Positions 1 to 9,771 are shown, counted from the stretch's first letter. The stretch: DNA of 64,000 nt from Corynebacterium pseudodiphtheriticum DSM 44287 (GCF_000688415.1 NZ_JIAH01000005.1:124001-188000), one strand, 5' to 3'. Notes: generated from the letters alone by a model not told the origin. Made by a program: numbers and translations.

Positions 1-998
1 CTGAGTTCTTCAGCACAACGCAAAGCGGTGGTTTCTGCTTGTCTTCGAGAACGCACAAACGTCAATGTGCGGGCACCCGCGGCGACCAAATGCGCCATGA
101 TCGCCGCGGCCTCCGTCGAAGCGGCGCGCCGGACCGGTGCGCCATTCTGGCCCGAGATATCGTCGCGGAAACCCGGTTCCCATAAAGCCACTGTGCGCGT
201 TCCCTGCGGGGAACCGTCGTCCGTAACCCCCTGCATAGCCCGCCCGGTGAGACGCTGAGCCTGGGCGACTGGATCTGCTGAGGTTGCGGAAGCACAGATA
301 ATCGTCGGTTCTGAACCGTAGTGGGCGCATAACCGCAGAAGTCGGCGAAGCACCAAGGCGACGTGGGAGCCAAACACTCCGCGATAGGTATGGCATTCGT
401 CAATGATGATGAATTCTAAATGTCGTAACACCCGCGCCCAGCGTTGGTGAGCACCCAACAAGGAAGCATGCACCATATCCGGATTGGAAAAGATAAAACG
501 CGAAGACTCACGGATTCCCGCCCTGGATTCCGTGGGGGTGTCGCCGTCATACGGCGCTGGGGTGATTGTCGATAAATACGGCAAGCCCTCCGCCGCTGCA
601 CGAAGTAAACGTTGGATCGACAACAGCTGATCTGACCCCAGCGCCTTTGTTGGGGTCAGATACAGTGCGCATGCTGTGCGGTCGGTGCCTAAACGAGAAA
701 GCACCGGAAGCTGGTAACCGAGTGATTTTCCCGAGGACGTGCCCGTGGCAATCACTGTATTTTGCTTGGAGTGAATGGCCTCAGCGGCTTCCGCCTGGTG
801 GCTAAATAATCGCGTAACACCCTGATCCTCGAGTGCCGTGCGCAATGCCGGGCTGACCCAATCCGGCCATTCCGCATAGCGGGCAGTTCGCGCCGGGATC
901 ACACGCTGGTGGGTCAGGGTGGAATTGGGGAATACGGATACGAGTTCGTCGAGAAGCTCTCGACCAAAAGTTGTATCCGGCTGCTCAAAAGCGCCCAT
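1..998 (-). CDS. DEAD/DEAH-family helicase, DUF1998/YprA type (3' end outside window)
   Basis: N-terminal about 332 residues of a large superfamily-2 helicase read leftward off the window edge. The product starts MGAFEQPDTTFG at 998, behind a good ribosome site (AAGGGG, 6 bases upstream). It contains a Q-like region followed by Walker A (ATGTSSGKSL, about residue 87), the motif LTPTKALGSDQ, and a motif II written DECH (IIIDECHTYRG) rather than DEAH, then SATSADP as motif III. This combination is typical of the actinobacterial helicases of the Rv3649 family, which carry a C-terminal DUF1998 zinc region (outside this window). Family members are thought to act in DNA repair; substrate is not known from sequence. 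It is divergent from cspA, the same order as in mycobacteria. High confidence in family, low in precise role. Confidence 0.9.
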   Translation of the reverse strand, partial: MGAFEQPDTTFGRELLDELVSVFPNSTLTHQRVIPARTARYAEWPDWVSPALRTALEDQGVTRLFSHQAEAAEAIHSKQNTVIATGTSSGKSLGYQLPVLSRLGTDRTACALYLTPTKALGSDQLLSIQRLLRAAAEGLPYLSTITPAPYDGDTPTESRAGIRESSRFIFSNPDMVHASLLGAHQRWARVLRHLEFIIIDECHTYRGVFGSHVALVLRRLLRLCAHYGSEPTIICASATSADPVAQAQRLTGRAMQGVTDDGSPQGTRTVALWEPGFRDDISGQNGAPVRRAASTEAAAIMAHLVAAGARTLTFVRSRRQAETTALRCAEEL

Positions 999-1184
999 TT
1001 CTACCCCCTTGTGGGTGTGCTTGACGGGGTTTTCTTGAATATATTTCTTAAGAGTATCTTCTGCGCCGAATTCGTGCGAGACTAATTCCTGAACGCGGTT
1101 TCTAGGTTAGTTCGAGAAGTGCTCGCAGCAAGGTTAGATTCGCGGACACTTTGCAGATCCGTCGCCAAAAGAAAAGGTTTTAAC

Positions 1185-1388
1185 ATGGCAAAAGGAACCG
1201 TTAAATGGTTTAACGCTGAAAAAGGTTTCGGCTTCATCGCTCCGGAAGATGGCTCGAAGGATGTCTTCGTGCACTACTCCGAGATTCAGGGCAACGGATT
1301 CCGTAGCCTGGAAGAAAACCAGCAGGTTGAATTTGAAGTCGGCGAAGGCGCTAAGGGCCCACAGGCTCAGCAGGTTGTAGCCCTCTAA
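1185..1388 (+). CDS. cspA: Cold-shock protein CspA family
   Basis: A 67-residue single cold-shock domain: [18 protein letters not shown] carries RNP1 (KGFGFI) and DVFVHYSEI carries RNP2. It binds single-stranded RNA/DNA as an RNA chaperone in the cytoplasm. An in-frame upstream start at 1119 exists, but the extra 22 residues resemble nothing in the family and MAKGTVKWF is the universal start, preceded by a purine-rich GAAAAGG site. The long untranslated leader is usual for csp mRNAs. A hairpin terminator follows at 1491. Position between a DUF1998 helicase and topA is conserved with M. tuberculosis Rv3648c. Confidence 0.95.
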   Translation: MAKGTVKWFNAEKGFGFIAPEDGSKDVFVHYSEIQGNGFRSLEENQQVEFEVGEGAKGPQAQQVVAL

Positions 1389-1490
1389 TTTGGGTGGCCT
1401 GTAAGGTCACGCAAACACCGGGAAAATAACGTCGGGATTCTCCGGCATGTAGCCTCGGTAAATCTTGCCGAATAAGCAAGAAAAACATCA

Positions 1491-1522
1491 CCCAGCATTG
1501 CCATAAGGCATGCTGGGTTTTT
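1491..1522 (+). terminator. Rho-independent terminator after cspA
   Basis: CCCAGCATTGCC and GGCATGCTGGG form a stem with a 4-base loop, followed by a run of T. An A-rich run on the left side could let it work in both directions. It separates cspA from topA. Confidence 0.85.
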
Positions 1523-1614
1523 GCTTTAGTGTAGAAGCACCATATATTACTGTGTAAACGAAGTAGCGCACTAGTACTCCGCACGCTAATTAAGCACGAA
1601 AGAGACGTGATCCC

Positions 1615-4599
1615 GTGGCAGGCAAGACGCTCGTTATCGTCGAGTCACAAACCAAAGCAAAAAAGATCCAACCCTACTTAGGTAACGACTACCTGGTCGA
1701 AGCCTCCGTGGGGCACATTCGTGATCTGCCACGCGGAGCCGCTGATGTTCCCGCGAAATACAAGAAAGAGCCGTGGGCGCGTTTGGGTGTCGACACGGAC
1801 AATGGCTTTGGTGCGTTGTACGTGGTCAGTCCGGATAAGAAGAAAAAAGTTACGGACTTAAGAGCTAAGCTCAAGGATTGCTCCGAGCTTTATCTGGCAA
1901 CGGACCCGGACCGTGAAGGTGAAGCTATCGCGTGGCATCTGTTAGAAGTGCTGAAGCCAAAAGTGCCGGTACGCCGGATGGTCTTCAACGAGATCACCAA
2001 ATCCGCCATCCTGGAGGCCGCGAGCAATACCCGCGAGCTTGACGAAGACCTCATCGATGCACAAGAAACCCGCCGTATCCTGGACCGCCTGTACGGCTAC
2101 GAAGTTTCGCCGGTGCTGTGGAAAAAGGTCATGCCGCGGCTGTCGGCAGGCCGTGTGCAATCCGTGGCCACACGCGTGATCGTTGAGCGCGAGCGCGAGC
2201 GCATGGCGTTTGTTTCTGCTGATTATTGGGACCTCTCGGCTACCCTGAACACAGGTGCGGCAGACTCTGCGGAAAATCCGGCGTCCTTCCCGGCACGCTT
2301 GGCTACCGTCGACGGGCTACGAGTGGCGCAGGGGCGCGATTTCGATGATCGTGGACGGCTGAAAGGTTCGGCCACCATCGTCGACAAGCAACAGGCCAAC
2401 CGGCTTGCCGACGGCCTGCAGCAAGCAAAACTCACCGTCACCGCCGTTGAACACAAGCCGTATACTCGCCGTCCGTATGCGCCGTTTATGACCTCCACGT
2501 TGCAGCAAGAAGCCGGCCGCAAGCTGCACTACAGCTCTGAGCGCACCATGCGTATCGCGCAGCGGCTCTACGAAAACGGCCACATCACGTATATGCGTAC
2601 CGACTCGACTTCGCTGTCACAGCAGGGGCTGTTCGCCGCCCGCAATCAGGCGACCGAGTTGTACGGCAGTGATTTCGTTTCTGAGGCACCACGCCGTTAC
2701 GACCGGAAGGTGAAAAATTCGCAGGAGGCCCACGAGGCGATTCGTCCAGCAGGCGAGTCATTCGCGACTCCGGGTGCGTTGCACAATCAACTGGATACCG
2801 AAGAATTTAAGCTTTATGAGTTGATCTGGAAACGCACGATTGCCTCACAGATGGCCGACGCCAAAGGGACGTCGATGAAAGTCACCATGGCTGGATCTGC
2901 CAGCACCGGTGAACAGACCGAATTCCAGGCCAACGGGCGCACCATCACCTTCCCAGGGTTCCTGCGGGCCTACGACGATGATTCTGCTGACAGCAGCGAA
3001 AAACGCTTGCCGCAGCTGGACAAGGGCGACGAGCTGTCCGTCGATAAGGTCAGCGCAGAAGGCCACTCTACGAACCCACCGGCACGCTACACAGAAGCCT
3101 CGCTGGTGAAAAAGATGGAAGAACAAGGCATTGGCCGTCCGTCAACGTATGCCTCGATCATCAAAACCATCAAAGACCGTGGCTACGTGCACGCCCGCGG
3201 TAATGCGCTGGTGCCGTCGTGGGTGGCATTCGCAGTGGTTGGTTTGCTGGAAAACAACTTCGCTCCGCTGGTGGACTACGATTTCACTTCTTCGATGGAA
3301 GACGAACTCGACCAGATCGCTACCGGTGAGCAAGACCGCACCGAGTGGCTGACCGGCTTCTATTTCGGAAATGAGGTTAATAGCGAAGACGACAATAACA
3401 CTGCGGAATCGATTGCTCGACATGGTGGCTTGAAATCACTGATCGACGTCAACCTGGAAAAGATTGATGCGCGTGAAGTTAACTCGTTGCATCTTTTCGA
3501 CGACGAGGACGGCCGTGCAGTCGTCGTACGTGTGGGGCGGTATGGCCCGTATCTGGAACGCCGTATCGGAACGGATGCCGATGGTGAGCCGGAATATCAG
3601 CGTGCGAATTTGTCTGAATCAACGACCCCGGACGAGCTGAACCTGCAGATGGCAGAAAAGCTATTCGCCACCCCACAGGGCGGCCGTGAGCTGGGTGAAA
3701 ACCCGGACAATGGCCGGATGATTGTGGCTAAGGAAGGCCGGTTTGGCCCGTATGTCACCGAGCAAGTGCGTGACGACGAGCAAGAAAAGGCTGCCGCTGA
3801 GGCAGAAGAGATCATTCGTGAAGAACGTGCTGCTGAGGACGCCCAACGCAAAGAAGAGGGCAAACGTGCGAAAAACTGGGACACCAAGACTGCAGAGAAA
3901 CAAAAAGAAAAGCGCATTACCGAGTTGGTCGAAGCCAAGCTGAAACCAGCCACGGCCTCATTGTTCCAGTCGATGGAGCCGGCATCGGTGACTTTGGAAG
4001 AAGCGCTGCGCTTGTTGTCGCTGCCGCGCGAAGTGGGCGTGGATCCAGCTGATGGCGAGATGATTACTGCGCAAAACGGCCGTTATGGCCCTTACCTGAA
4101 GAAGGGCTCGGATTCGCGCTCGTTGGCTGATGAAGAACAGATTTTCTCTATTGATTTGGATGAGGCGCGCCGAATCTATGCTGAGCCAAAACGTCGCGGG
4201 CGTGCTGCTGCGCAACCACCGTTGAAGAAGCTTGGCGATAACGACGTTTCCGGAAAACCAATGACGGTGAAAGACGGCCGTTTTGGTCCGTACGTCACTG
4301 ATGGCGAGACCAATGCCTCGCTACGGAAGGGCGATAAGCCTGAAGCGATGACAGATGCGCGGGCAAATGAGCTGCTTTCTGAGCGCCGCGCCAAAGAAGC
4401 CGCTGGCGAGGTGGGCAAGAAGACCACCAAGAAGGCTGCGAAAAAGACTACAGCCAAGAAAACGACGGTAAAGAAAACCACCAAGAAAGCTGTGAAAAAG
4501 ACGGCGAAAAAGACCGTCAAGAAAACGGCTAAAAAGACCGCGAAAAAGCCTTCACCAGGAACGAAAAATGTGGTGAAGGCGGGTTCGCGGCGGAGCTAA
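1615..4599 (+). CDS. topA: DNA topoisomerase I
   Basis: 994-residue type IA topoisomerase relaxing negative supercoils. N-terminal TOPRIM: VIVESQTKAKKI (Glu10) and the acidic triad DPDREGEA (Asp97, Asp99, Glu101). The catalytic tyrosine is Tyr326 in GHITYMRTDS. After the core come repeated C-terminal DNA-binding modules marked by GRYGPYL/GRFGPYV four times, as in mycobacterial TopA, which lacks the zinc fingers of E. coli. The last about 55 residues are a Lys/Ala/Thr tail resembling histone H1, which in mycobacteria raises processivity. Start is GTG, with AAAGAGA upstream. The usual VESPTK motif is VESQTK here, a mild substitution. It is convergent with the next gene, 3 bases apart. Confidence 0.97.
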   Translation: MAGKTLVIVESQTKAKKIQPYLGNDYLVEASVGHIRDLPRGAADVPAKYKKEPWARLGVDTDNGFGALYVVSPDKKKKVTDLRAKLKDCSELYLATDPDREGEAIAWHLLEVLKPKVPVRRMVFNEITKSAILEAASNTRELDEDLIDAQETRRILDRLYGYEVSPVLWKKVMPRLSAGRVQSVATRVIVERERERMAFVSADYWDLSATLNTGAADSAENPASFPARLATVDGLRVAQGRDFDDRGRLKGSATIVDKQQANRLADGLQQAKLTVTAVEHKPYTRRPYAPFMTSTLQQEAGRKLHYSSERTMRIAQRLYENGHITYMRTDSTSLSQQGLFAARNQATELYGSDFVSEAPRRYDRKVKNSQEAHEAIRPAGESFATPGALHNQLDTEEFKLYELIWKRTIASQMADAKGTSMKVTMAGSASTGEQTEFQANGRTITFPGFLRAYDDDSADSSEKRLPQLDKGDELSVDKVSAEGHSTNPPARYTEASLVKKMEEQGIGRPSTYASIIKTIKDRGYVHARGNALVPSWVAFAVVGLLENNFAPLVDYDFTSSMEDELDQIATGEQDRTEWLTGFYFGNEVNSEDDNNTAESIARHGGLKSLIDVNLEKIDAREVNSLHLFDDEDGRAVVVRVGRYGPYLERRIGTDADGEPEYQRANLSESTTPDELNLQMAEKLFATPQGGRELGENPDNGRMIVAKEGRFGPYVTEQVRDDEQEKAAAEAEEIIREERAAEDAQRKEEGKRAKNWDTKTAEKQKEKRITELVEAKLKPATASLFQSMEPASVTLEEALRLLSLPREVGVDPADGEMITAQNGRYGPYLKKGSDSRSLADEEQIFSIDLDEARRIYAEPKRRGRAAAQPPLKKLGDNDVSGKPMTVKDGRFGPYVTDGETNASLRKGDKPEAMTDARANELLSERRAKEAAGEVGKKTTKKAAKKTTAKKTTVKKTTKKAVKKTAKKTVKKTAKKTAKKPSPGTKNVVKAGSRRS

Positions 4600-4602
4600 G
4601 CG

Positions 4603-5952
4603 CTACGGGCTCGGAGTTTCAGCTGCTAAGCGTGCGCGCTTTTGCCGTTGAGACTCCAAGCGCGGGCGTGAACCAGGGCCGTAGCCGAGACGGCGGTGGA
4701 TAGTTTCTAGCGGGCCATTCCACCCGAATGCTTCCCACAGCCACGCCCACAATAGCGTGGCCAACCACACCAAGAATGCAAGAACTGTCAGCCCAGTTAC
4801 CGTTTGGCCTTCTGCCAAGTTCAGTGTGAACGGCAACACCAGGATCACGAAAAATACTGACTGGGCGACATAGCCCGACATGGAACGCTTCCCCAGCGCG
4901 ATAAATGGCCGTAACAAGAATGGCACGCGCTGGGTTTCTGCATACTGTTTTTGCACACCATTACAGCCCAACGCGATAGCAGCAAGGATGCCTGGGCCGG
5001 TAAAAATCCCCAGAAAAACGTTTGCTGTCATCAGTGGATTGGCCAGCTCATGGTTAATGATCCCTAGTTCCGCCAGGCCCCACGGCAAGCCGATTCCGAG
5101 GCATATCAGAGCAGCGATAATGGCCCAGATTACGAGTTCTTTTCGGTGTGCATCTACGTCGGCAAGCACACCACGGCGCGCCCATATGAAGCCCAACAAA
5201 ATCACTGGCAGTAGCGTGAAGGCGACAAAAAAGGCTTCTAAGGGGGCAAAGACAGCTAGAAAAAAGTTCCCGAATATGTATTCCAAGTAGTTACTGGTCG
5301 GCTCTGAGGCCTCCCCGACTGCAAAATTGGAAGGGCCTGCTACGTTGACCAGCGTAGACCCCATGCTGGCCAGCGCAATACCGATACCAGTCAAGGCATT
5401 GAGCGCAAAGAGAACCACAATAATCCAGCCCAGGGTCTTATTACGCAATGACAGCATGGTGGCGACGATCATCCCCATGACGCCGTAGGAGAACATGATG
5501 TCGCCGAAAAACAAGAAAATGATGTGCAGCAAGCCGAAGACGGCTAGGAAAAAGTAGCGGCGAGCGATGACCTGGCGGGCTCGAGAAAGTGGGAAGGATT
5601 TGTTCCACAGACTGATGGTGATCAAACCGATGCCGAATCCGAGCAGTGTGGAAAACATTGGTAGGCCGCGCACGTGCACGAACATTGCAGAAAAAAGCGT
5701 GAAGACGGTATCGAGTAGTGAACCGTCGGCATAGCCGCCGAAATAGGAAGACTCGATGTTCTCCGCGTGTGAGCTCGAGGTCTCTAGCGTCCACGCAGTC
5801 TGTATGTTTGCCAGCGCGATGCCTAGCAGTGCGATACCACGGGCGAAATCGGGGGCGATCATGCGTGGGGCAGGCGATGGTGGGTTCTGCGGTGCCGGGT
5901 TTTCCGGCGGTGGGGTGCTTGTTTGCGGGTGTGGTGCAGGCTGATTCTGCAT
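4603..5952 (-). CDS. DUF418 family integral membrane protein
   Basis: About 449 residues from the chosen start. A proline-rich cytoplasmic N-terminus (PQTSTPPPENPAP) is followed by APDFARGIALLGIALANIQTAW, the hallmark of DUF418 proteins, and about nine to ten hydrophobic segments. The DUF418/DUF1624 group resembles membrane acyltransferases; the substrate is unknown. An in-frame start at 6003 is possible, but the ATG at 5952 has GGGAG correctly placed and the extra residues are not hydrophobic or conserved-looking. It lies downstream of cyaB on the same strand with about 100 bases between, so it may be cotranscribed. Function unassigned. Confidence 0.85.
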   Translation of the reverse strand: MQNQPAPHPQTSTPPPENPAPQNPPSPAPRMIAPDFARGIALLGIALANIQTAWTLETSSSHAENIESSYFGGYADGSLLDTVFTLFSAMFVHVRGLPMFSTLLGFGIGLITISLWNKSFPLSRARQVIARRYFFLAVFGLLHIIFLFFGDIMFSYGVMGMIVATMLSLRNKTLGWIIVVLFALNALTGIGIALASMGSTLVNVAGPSNFAVGEASEPTSNYLEYIFGNFFLAVFAPLEAFFVAFTLLPVILLGFIWARRGVLADVDAHRKELVIWAIIAALICLGIGLPWGLAELGIINHELANPLMTANVFLGIFTGPGILAAIALGCNGVQKQYAETQRVPFLLRPFIALGKRSMSGYVAQSVFFVILVLPFTLNLAEGQTVTGLTVLAFLVWLATLLWAWLWEAFGWNGPLETIHRRLGYGPGSRPRLESQRQKRARLAAETPSP

Positions 5953-6052
5953 AAAGGCTCCCAGTGTGGGTACTTCAGAGTTGAGTGTTTCGGCGCCATC
6001 CAAGCGCTAAAGGCAGGTTAGCAAAACCACAACACCGGCAAGTGCGATGCCG

Positions 6053-7579
6053 CTAGGAACGATCCGCCAACGTCGCCCGTACAGGACGAGCCAGTTGCGT
6101 CATCTCGCCTCGCCCGCGCAGCTCGATGGATTTCAAGAATGTCCAGCGGGATTGTTCTACTTCGTTGGCTCCGCGCAGGGTGACGGCGTTGGTCAGGATT
6201 TGCCCGGGGGTGTCTTTAGCGAGTTCGGTCAGGCGCGCAGCCTGGTTTACGGCGTCGCCGATGACGGTATATTCGAAGCGATCTGATCCTCCGATATGAC
6301 CAGCGACGACGTGCCCGGTGGCCACGCCGATCCCAGCGTGCAGTGCCAGGCCTTTCAGCTCTTCTCGTAGCTCGCGCGCCGCCTGCAGTGCGAGTGAATT
6401 TGCATCAGTGAGCTGGAGCGGTGCACCGAATACAGCGAGTGCAGCATCGCCCTGGAATTTGTTGATGATACCCCGGTTACGATGGACACATTCGACAACG
6501 CGCTCGAAAAATTGGTTGAGCTCATCGACGACTTCTTCCGGAGTGTGAGTGACGGCAAACGTCGTCGAGCCAATCACGTCGACGAACAGGACTGCAACCT
6601 CGCGATCTTCGCCACCCAACTCGGGGCGTTCCTCTAAGGCTTTGGTTGCGACTTCCGTGCCCACATAGCGGCCAAATATGTCCCGCACACGTTCACGTTC
6701 TCGCAGGCCCTTCATCATTTCGTTAAAACCGGCCTGCAGAACGCCCATTTCGGAGCCGTCGTAAATATCGACGGCCACGTTGGATTCACCGCGGCGTACA
6801 CGGTTGATGGCCTCCTGGAGCTCCTTAATCGGGTCAATTACGCTCATCATCGCAAACATGGTCCCGGTCAGGCCTGTGACGATGCCGGTGACTGCCATGA
6901 GCAGTACCGGAGGAATCAAATCAGCGGCGTTATCGGTGAAATAATTAGCTTGGTGTGCGAATAAGAGCAGCACGATGCCTAGGATTGGCACGCCGGTGGT
7001 CATGACCCAAGTGGTCAATAGCCGCACCTTAATGGGTGGTTCCAGAGTGGAGTCTTCAAAGCGCCTAGCCAGAGCTTCGGCCGCAACTGGGCGCACCAGC
7101 CGCTCTGCTTGCAGGTAGGTGATCAGGATGGTGATCATGCCCGTTAGGGAGGTTGCAACTGCGACGACGAGCCCTAGGCGGGCAGCGTAGTTTCCGGTCA
7201 GGATCGTGGCGACTAAGATGCCGATGATCCAGACGAACGCCGCCACCCCGGCTTGGTAAACCGGTATGCGCATAACGAGGTACCGCACCATGTTTCGGTC
7301 ATGTTCCTCGGGGTTGCGTTGCCAGTCCAGAACCGGACGGAACAATAGGTAGGTGGCGCCCATGCCGACGAATACCGCGAAGACGAGGTAGGCTACGCCG
7401 ACTGAGAGTAAATTGGGCACTTCGTCGGTGAAGTCCATGATTTCCGGCATTGGCAGGAAGAACCGCACGAATAGCATGATCGCGACGGCGCCGGTGATGT
7501 TTGCCCCTAGAACTGCGGTAGCAAACAGTGGCCATGAGGTGCCCCACAGCCATTTGATGCCACGCAGAAATCTGTTCAT
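6053..7579 (-). CDS. cyaB: Membrane adenylate cyclase, class III (HAMP + cyclase)
   Basis: 508 residues: six transmembrane segments in the first about 270, a HAMP linker (DPIKELQEAINRVRRGE), then a class III cyclase domain. Catalytic set is visible: metal-binding Asp334 in LFVDVIGST and the second Asp in FQGDAALAVFG; Lys in INKFQGD and Asp in TVIGDAVN, which specify adenine; and the Asn/Arg of NQAARL. It should therefore make cAMP from ATP. It is the orthologue in position and architecture of M. tuberculosis Rv3645 and C. glutamicum CyaB. cAMP in corynebacteria binds GlxR, and a matching site lies upstream of sdhC in this window. Divergent from the delta' gene with 43 bases between. A TATTGT box 8 bases before the ATG suggests a very short leader. 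Confidence 0.93.
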   Translation of the reverse strand: MNRFLRGIKWLWGTSWPLFATAVLGANITGAVAIMLFVRFFLPMPEIMDFTDEVPNLLSVGVAYLVFAVFVGMGATYLLFRPVLDWQRNPEEHDRNMVRYLVMRIPVYQAGVAAFVWIIGILVATILTGNYAARLGLVVAVATSLTGMITILITYLQAERLVRPVAAEALARRFEDSTLEPPIKVRLLTTWVMTTGVPILGIVLLLFAHQANYFTDNAADLIPPVLLMAVTGIVTGLTGTMFAMMSVIDPIKELQEAINRVRRGESNVAVDIYDGSEMGVLQAGFNEMMKGLRERERVRDIFGRYVGTEVATKALEERPELGGEDREVAVLFVDVIGSTTFAVTHTPEEVVDELNQFFERVVECVHRNRGIINKFQGDAALAVFGAPLQLTDANSLALQAARELREELKGLALHAGIGVATGHVVAGHIGGSDRFEYTVIGDAVNQAARLTELAKDTPGQILTNAVTLRGANEVEQSRWTFLKSIELRGRGEMTQLARPVRATLADRS

Positions 7580-7610
7580 AACTTACTACAATAACTGTCG
7601 ACTGCCCGGC

Positions 7611-7622
7611 TAGACTAGTGGC
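7611..7622 (+). promoter_or_regulatory. -10 box of a leaderless transcript (delta' gene)
   Basis: TAGACT at 7611-7616 matches the corynebacterial -10 consensus TANNNT and is followed by exactly 6 bases before the GTG. No ribosome site is present in between or upstream, so transcription probably starts at the start codon itself. Confidence 0.6.
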
Positions 7623-9002
7623 GTGAGTTATACGCGAGCTGCCACGGCAACCGACGACACACCTGCAACCGCAACACCAGCACCATCTGCCACAACTGGC
7701 GCCGATTCTGCACCTTCGGTCACTATCGCGGACCGCTTGCGGGACCACCCCCGGGTGCAAGAGACCATCATGGCTGCCGCTCGGGCAGCAGCACGGACAC
7801 GGTCGCGGTCAGGTGTCGACAGTGGCGCAGTGCTTGCCGACGGGGCTGCAGCTGGTGCGTCAACTCAACCCCAAACCCAGATCGAGACCCGAGCTCAAGC
7901 ACATGCGATGTCACATGCCTGGTTGTTCACTGGTCCGCCGGGGGCGGGCCGTTCCACCACGGCGTTGAACTTTGCCGCGGCTCTGCTCTGCGAAACCCCG
8001 GGAGCATATGGTTGTGGGGAATGCCAGGCGTGCCGGACCGCAATGACTGGCAAACATACGGATGTTGTGCATGTCGTGCCGCAAGAGTTGTCGATCGGAG
8101 TGGATTTCGTCCGCGAAAAAGTCGTGGCTTCTGCTGCTAAGCGGCCCACGGTTGGTGCCTGGCGTGTGGTGATTTTCGAAGACGCGGACCGGTTGACCGA
8201 CGGCGCGGCGAATGCATTGTTGAAAACCATCGAGGAACCGCCTGCGCACACCGTGATCATTCTGTGTGCGCCGTCGACCGACCCGGAGGATTTCCCGCAG
8301 ACGCTCCGGTCCCGTTGCCGACACTTGTACGTGCCTGCACTTCCAGTGGAGACAATTGTGCAGATGCTTGTCGACGAAGGCGCGAGCGAAAATCATGCCC
8401 GATTGGCGGCGCATACTTCGTTGCGCCATGTTGGCCGCGCCCGCAAGTTGGTCAACACCCCGGCGATCCAGCAGCGGCGTGCACAAGCCATCAACCTCGC
8501 GGAAGCTATCTTTCACGAATCCGGGGGCTTCCAGGCTGTCGGACAGCTGGTCAAAGCTGTAGAAAAAGAAGCGAAAGAAAGCTATGCCGAGGCGGATGAG
8601 GCGGAAAAAGAACGCCTGCGCAACGCCTTAGGTATGGGGGCGAAAGGCAAGGGTACGCAGAAATCTGTTTCTGGTGGTGCTGGTGACTTGCGCGAGTTGG
8701 AAAAGCAGCAGAAAAAGAGGCAGACCAGGCGTTTACGGGATGTATTGGATCTGGCCTTGGTTGATCTGGCTGGGATCTACCGGGACGCGCTGATGGTGAA
8801 ACTGGGCGCAGAAGTTGATCTGACGCACCCGGATTTTCAGCCGCTGGCCTCGGAACTGGCTGAGCATTTGGATGAAGCGGGGTTGGTGGAATGCCAGGAT
8901 GCTATTAGTCATTATCGTGAGCTTTTAGGCTTTAACGTCTCGCCACAGATTGCTTTTGATGGTCTGGTGGGGCGTTTGCGCTGCGCATACCGGGTGCACT
9001 AA
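7623..9002 (+). CDS. holB: DNA polymerase III delta' subunit
   Basis: 459-residue clamp-loader ATPase-fold subunit. Walker A-like GPPGAGRST (about residue 102), a zinc-binding CGECQAC motif with the upstream Cys of ETPGAYGCGEC, ALLKTIEEPP, and LRSRCRHLYVP (the SRC motif) all fit delta'. The C-terminal half, including a Lys-rich stretch near KQQKKRQTRR, is typical of actinobacterial delta'. About 40 N-terminal residues rich in Ala/Thr precede the usual start region (TIADRLRDHP), so the protein may start later; GTG at 7623 is favoured because a -10 box sits 6 bases before it. The upstream neighbour cyaB and the downstream tRNA-Thr are as in mycobacteria. Confidence 0.93.
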   Translation: MSYTRAATATDDTPATATPAPSATTGADSAPSVTIADRLRDHPRVQETIMAAARAAARTRSRSGVDSGAVLADGAAAGASTQPQTQIETRAQAHAMSHAWLFTGPPGAGRSTTALNFAAALLCETPGAYGCGECQACRTAMTGKHTDVVHVVPQELSIGVDFVREKVVASAAKRPTVGAWRVVIFEDADRLTDGAANALLKTIEEPPAHTVIILCAPSTDPEDFPQTLRSRCRHLYVPALPVETIVQMLVDEGASENHARLAAHTSLRHVGRARKLVNTPAIQQRRAQAINLAEAIFHESGGFQAVGQLVKAVEKEAKESYAEADEAEKERLRNALGMGAKGKGTQKSVSGGAGDLRELEKQQKKRQTRRLRDVLDLALVDLAGIYRDALMVKLGAEVDLTHPDFQPLASELAEHLDEAGLVECQDAISHYRELLGFNVSPQIAFDGLVGRLRCAYRVH

Positions 9003-9143
9003 CTGTTACAGCCTCGCTGGTGTGGCGGTGTTAGTCCTGTCGTTTTTCATTGACGGCGACTATCGGCTAGAATGCCAGTGTTGCTGTGATTGTGCAGGAA
9101 GCCCGCTATGCGGGAATCTTTCACGACACCGCACAAGCAACGT

Positions 9144-9219
9144 GCCATCTTAGCTCAGTCGGTAGAGCAGCTCCCTCGTAAAGAGCAGGTCAAGGGTTCG
9201 ATTCCCTTAGATGGCTCCA
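9144..9219 (+). tRNA. tRNA-Thr (anticodon CGU)
   Basis: A 76-base cloverleaf with encoded CCA. Acceptor GCCATCT pairs with AGATGGC; D arm GCTC/GAGC; anticodon loop CTCGTAA gives CGT, reading ACG; T arm AAGGG-TTCGATT-CCCTT. The last pair of the anticodon stem is a C-A mismatch, the rest pair well. A tRNA-Thr follows the delta' gene in related genomes. Confidence 0.95.
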
Positions 9220-9372
9220 CTACTCAAACTCTTATTCCTTTGCTATCCTTTGTGATTTTGTTGCTGCATGTGCCATAGGGGGTTGGCGCAGCGACATGAG
9301 TTTTCCACCTTTCAGCCGAAGCGCGGCCATTGACGACAAGGTGAAGGCTGTAATAAAAGCTGAAACATTTTA

Positions 9373-9388
9373 TGTGAGCTTGTTAACA
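9373..9388. promoter_or_regulatory. Possible GlxR (CRP-type) site
   Basis: TGTGAGCTTGTTAACA differs at two positions from the GlxR consensus TGTGANNTANNTCACA and contains the perfect palindrome TGTTAACA. It lies 35 bases before the start of the small membrane protein gene. One site resemblance alone is weak evidence. Confidence 0.35.
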
Positions 9389-9422
9389 GCTGTGATACCG
9401 TGGCGTTGGGAATGAGGAGGAG

Positions 9423-9719
9423 ATGATGCAGATGCAGAAAGTACTCGATTTTTTTGGGTTCACTTCACGTGCAGAAGGCTCAAATGAACAGCGAAGAAAA
9501 TACGTCTTTGACGACCTGAGACCATCTCTCAGAGCTCTGGCCATAGTAGGAGCGCTGGGTCTTGCACTCCTTGTGGGATATATATCCCATCTTATTAATG
9601 CCAGTGTGGGTGGCTATAAGCTTATTCCTTTCTGGCTATTTCTACTTTCTTTTGCGGTTCTCATGAGACTAGGAATTCGATTTTGCTGGTTTCTTGAACA
9701 GAGAAGAAAGGAAGAATGA
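9423..9719 (+). CDS. Small membrane protein of unknown function
   Basis: 98 residues with a charged N-terminus (EQRRKYVFDDLRPSLR), two hydrophobic helices (about 40-60 and 68-90) and a basic tail (EQRRKEE). Preceded by GAGGAGG; of two adjacent ATG codons (9423, 9426) the second has better spacing. I do not recognise a family. It sits between tRNA-Thr and a decayed gene, in DNA visibly more AT-rich than the flanks, so it may have arrived horizontally. Coding is supported by the strong ribosome site and sensible membrane topology only. Confidence 0.6.
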   Translation: MMQMQKVLDFFGFTSRAEGSNEQRRKYVFDDLRPSLRALAIVGALGLALLVGYISHLINASVGGYKLIPFWLFLLSFAVLMRLGIRFCWFLEQRRKEE

Positions 9720-9771
9720 AAATTTCAAGCAGGCTGCTTCCCATAATGCACTTTATGTGGGTGCAGCTTGG

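Noticed and set aside
10..403. Two overlapping minus-strand frames of 113-128 codons at the left edge
   Set aside because: The true gene here is the helicase frame that runs off the window; its Walker A and DECH motifs are continuous from 998.
9144..9219. Integrated element with att repeats at tRNA-Thr
   Set aside because: No second copy of the tRNA 3' end and no integrase seen within the window; kept only as a weak hypothesis.
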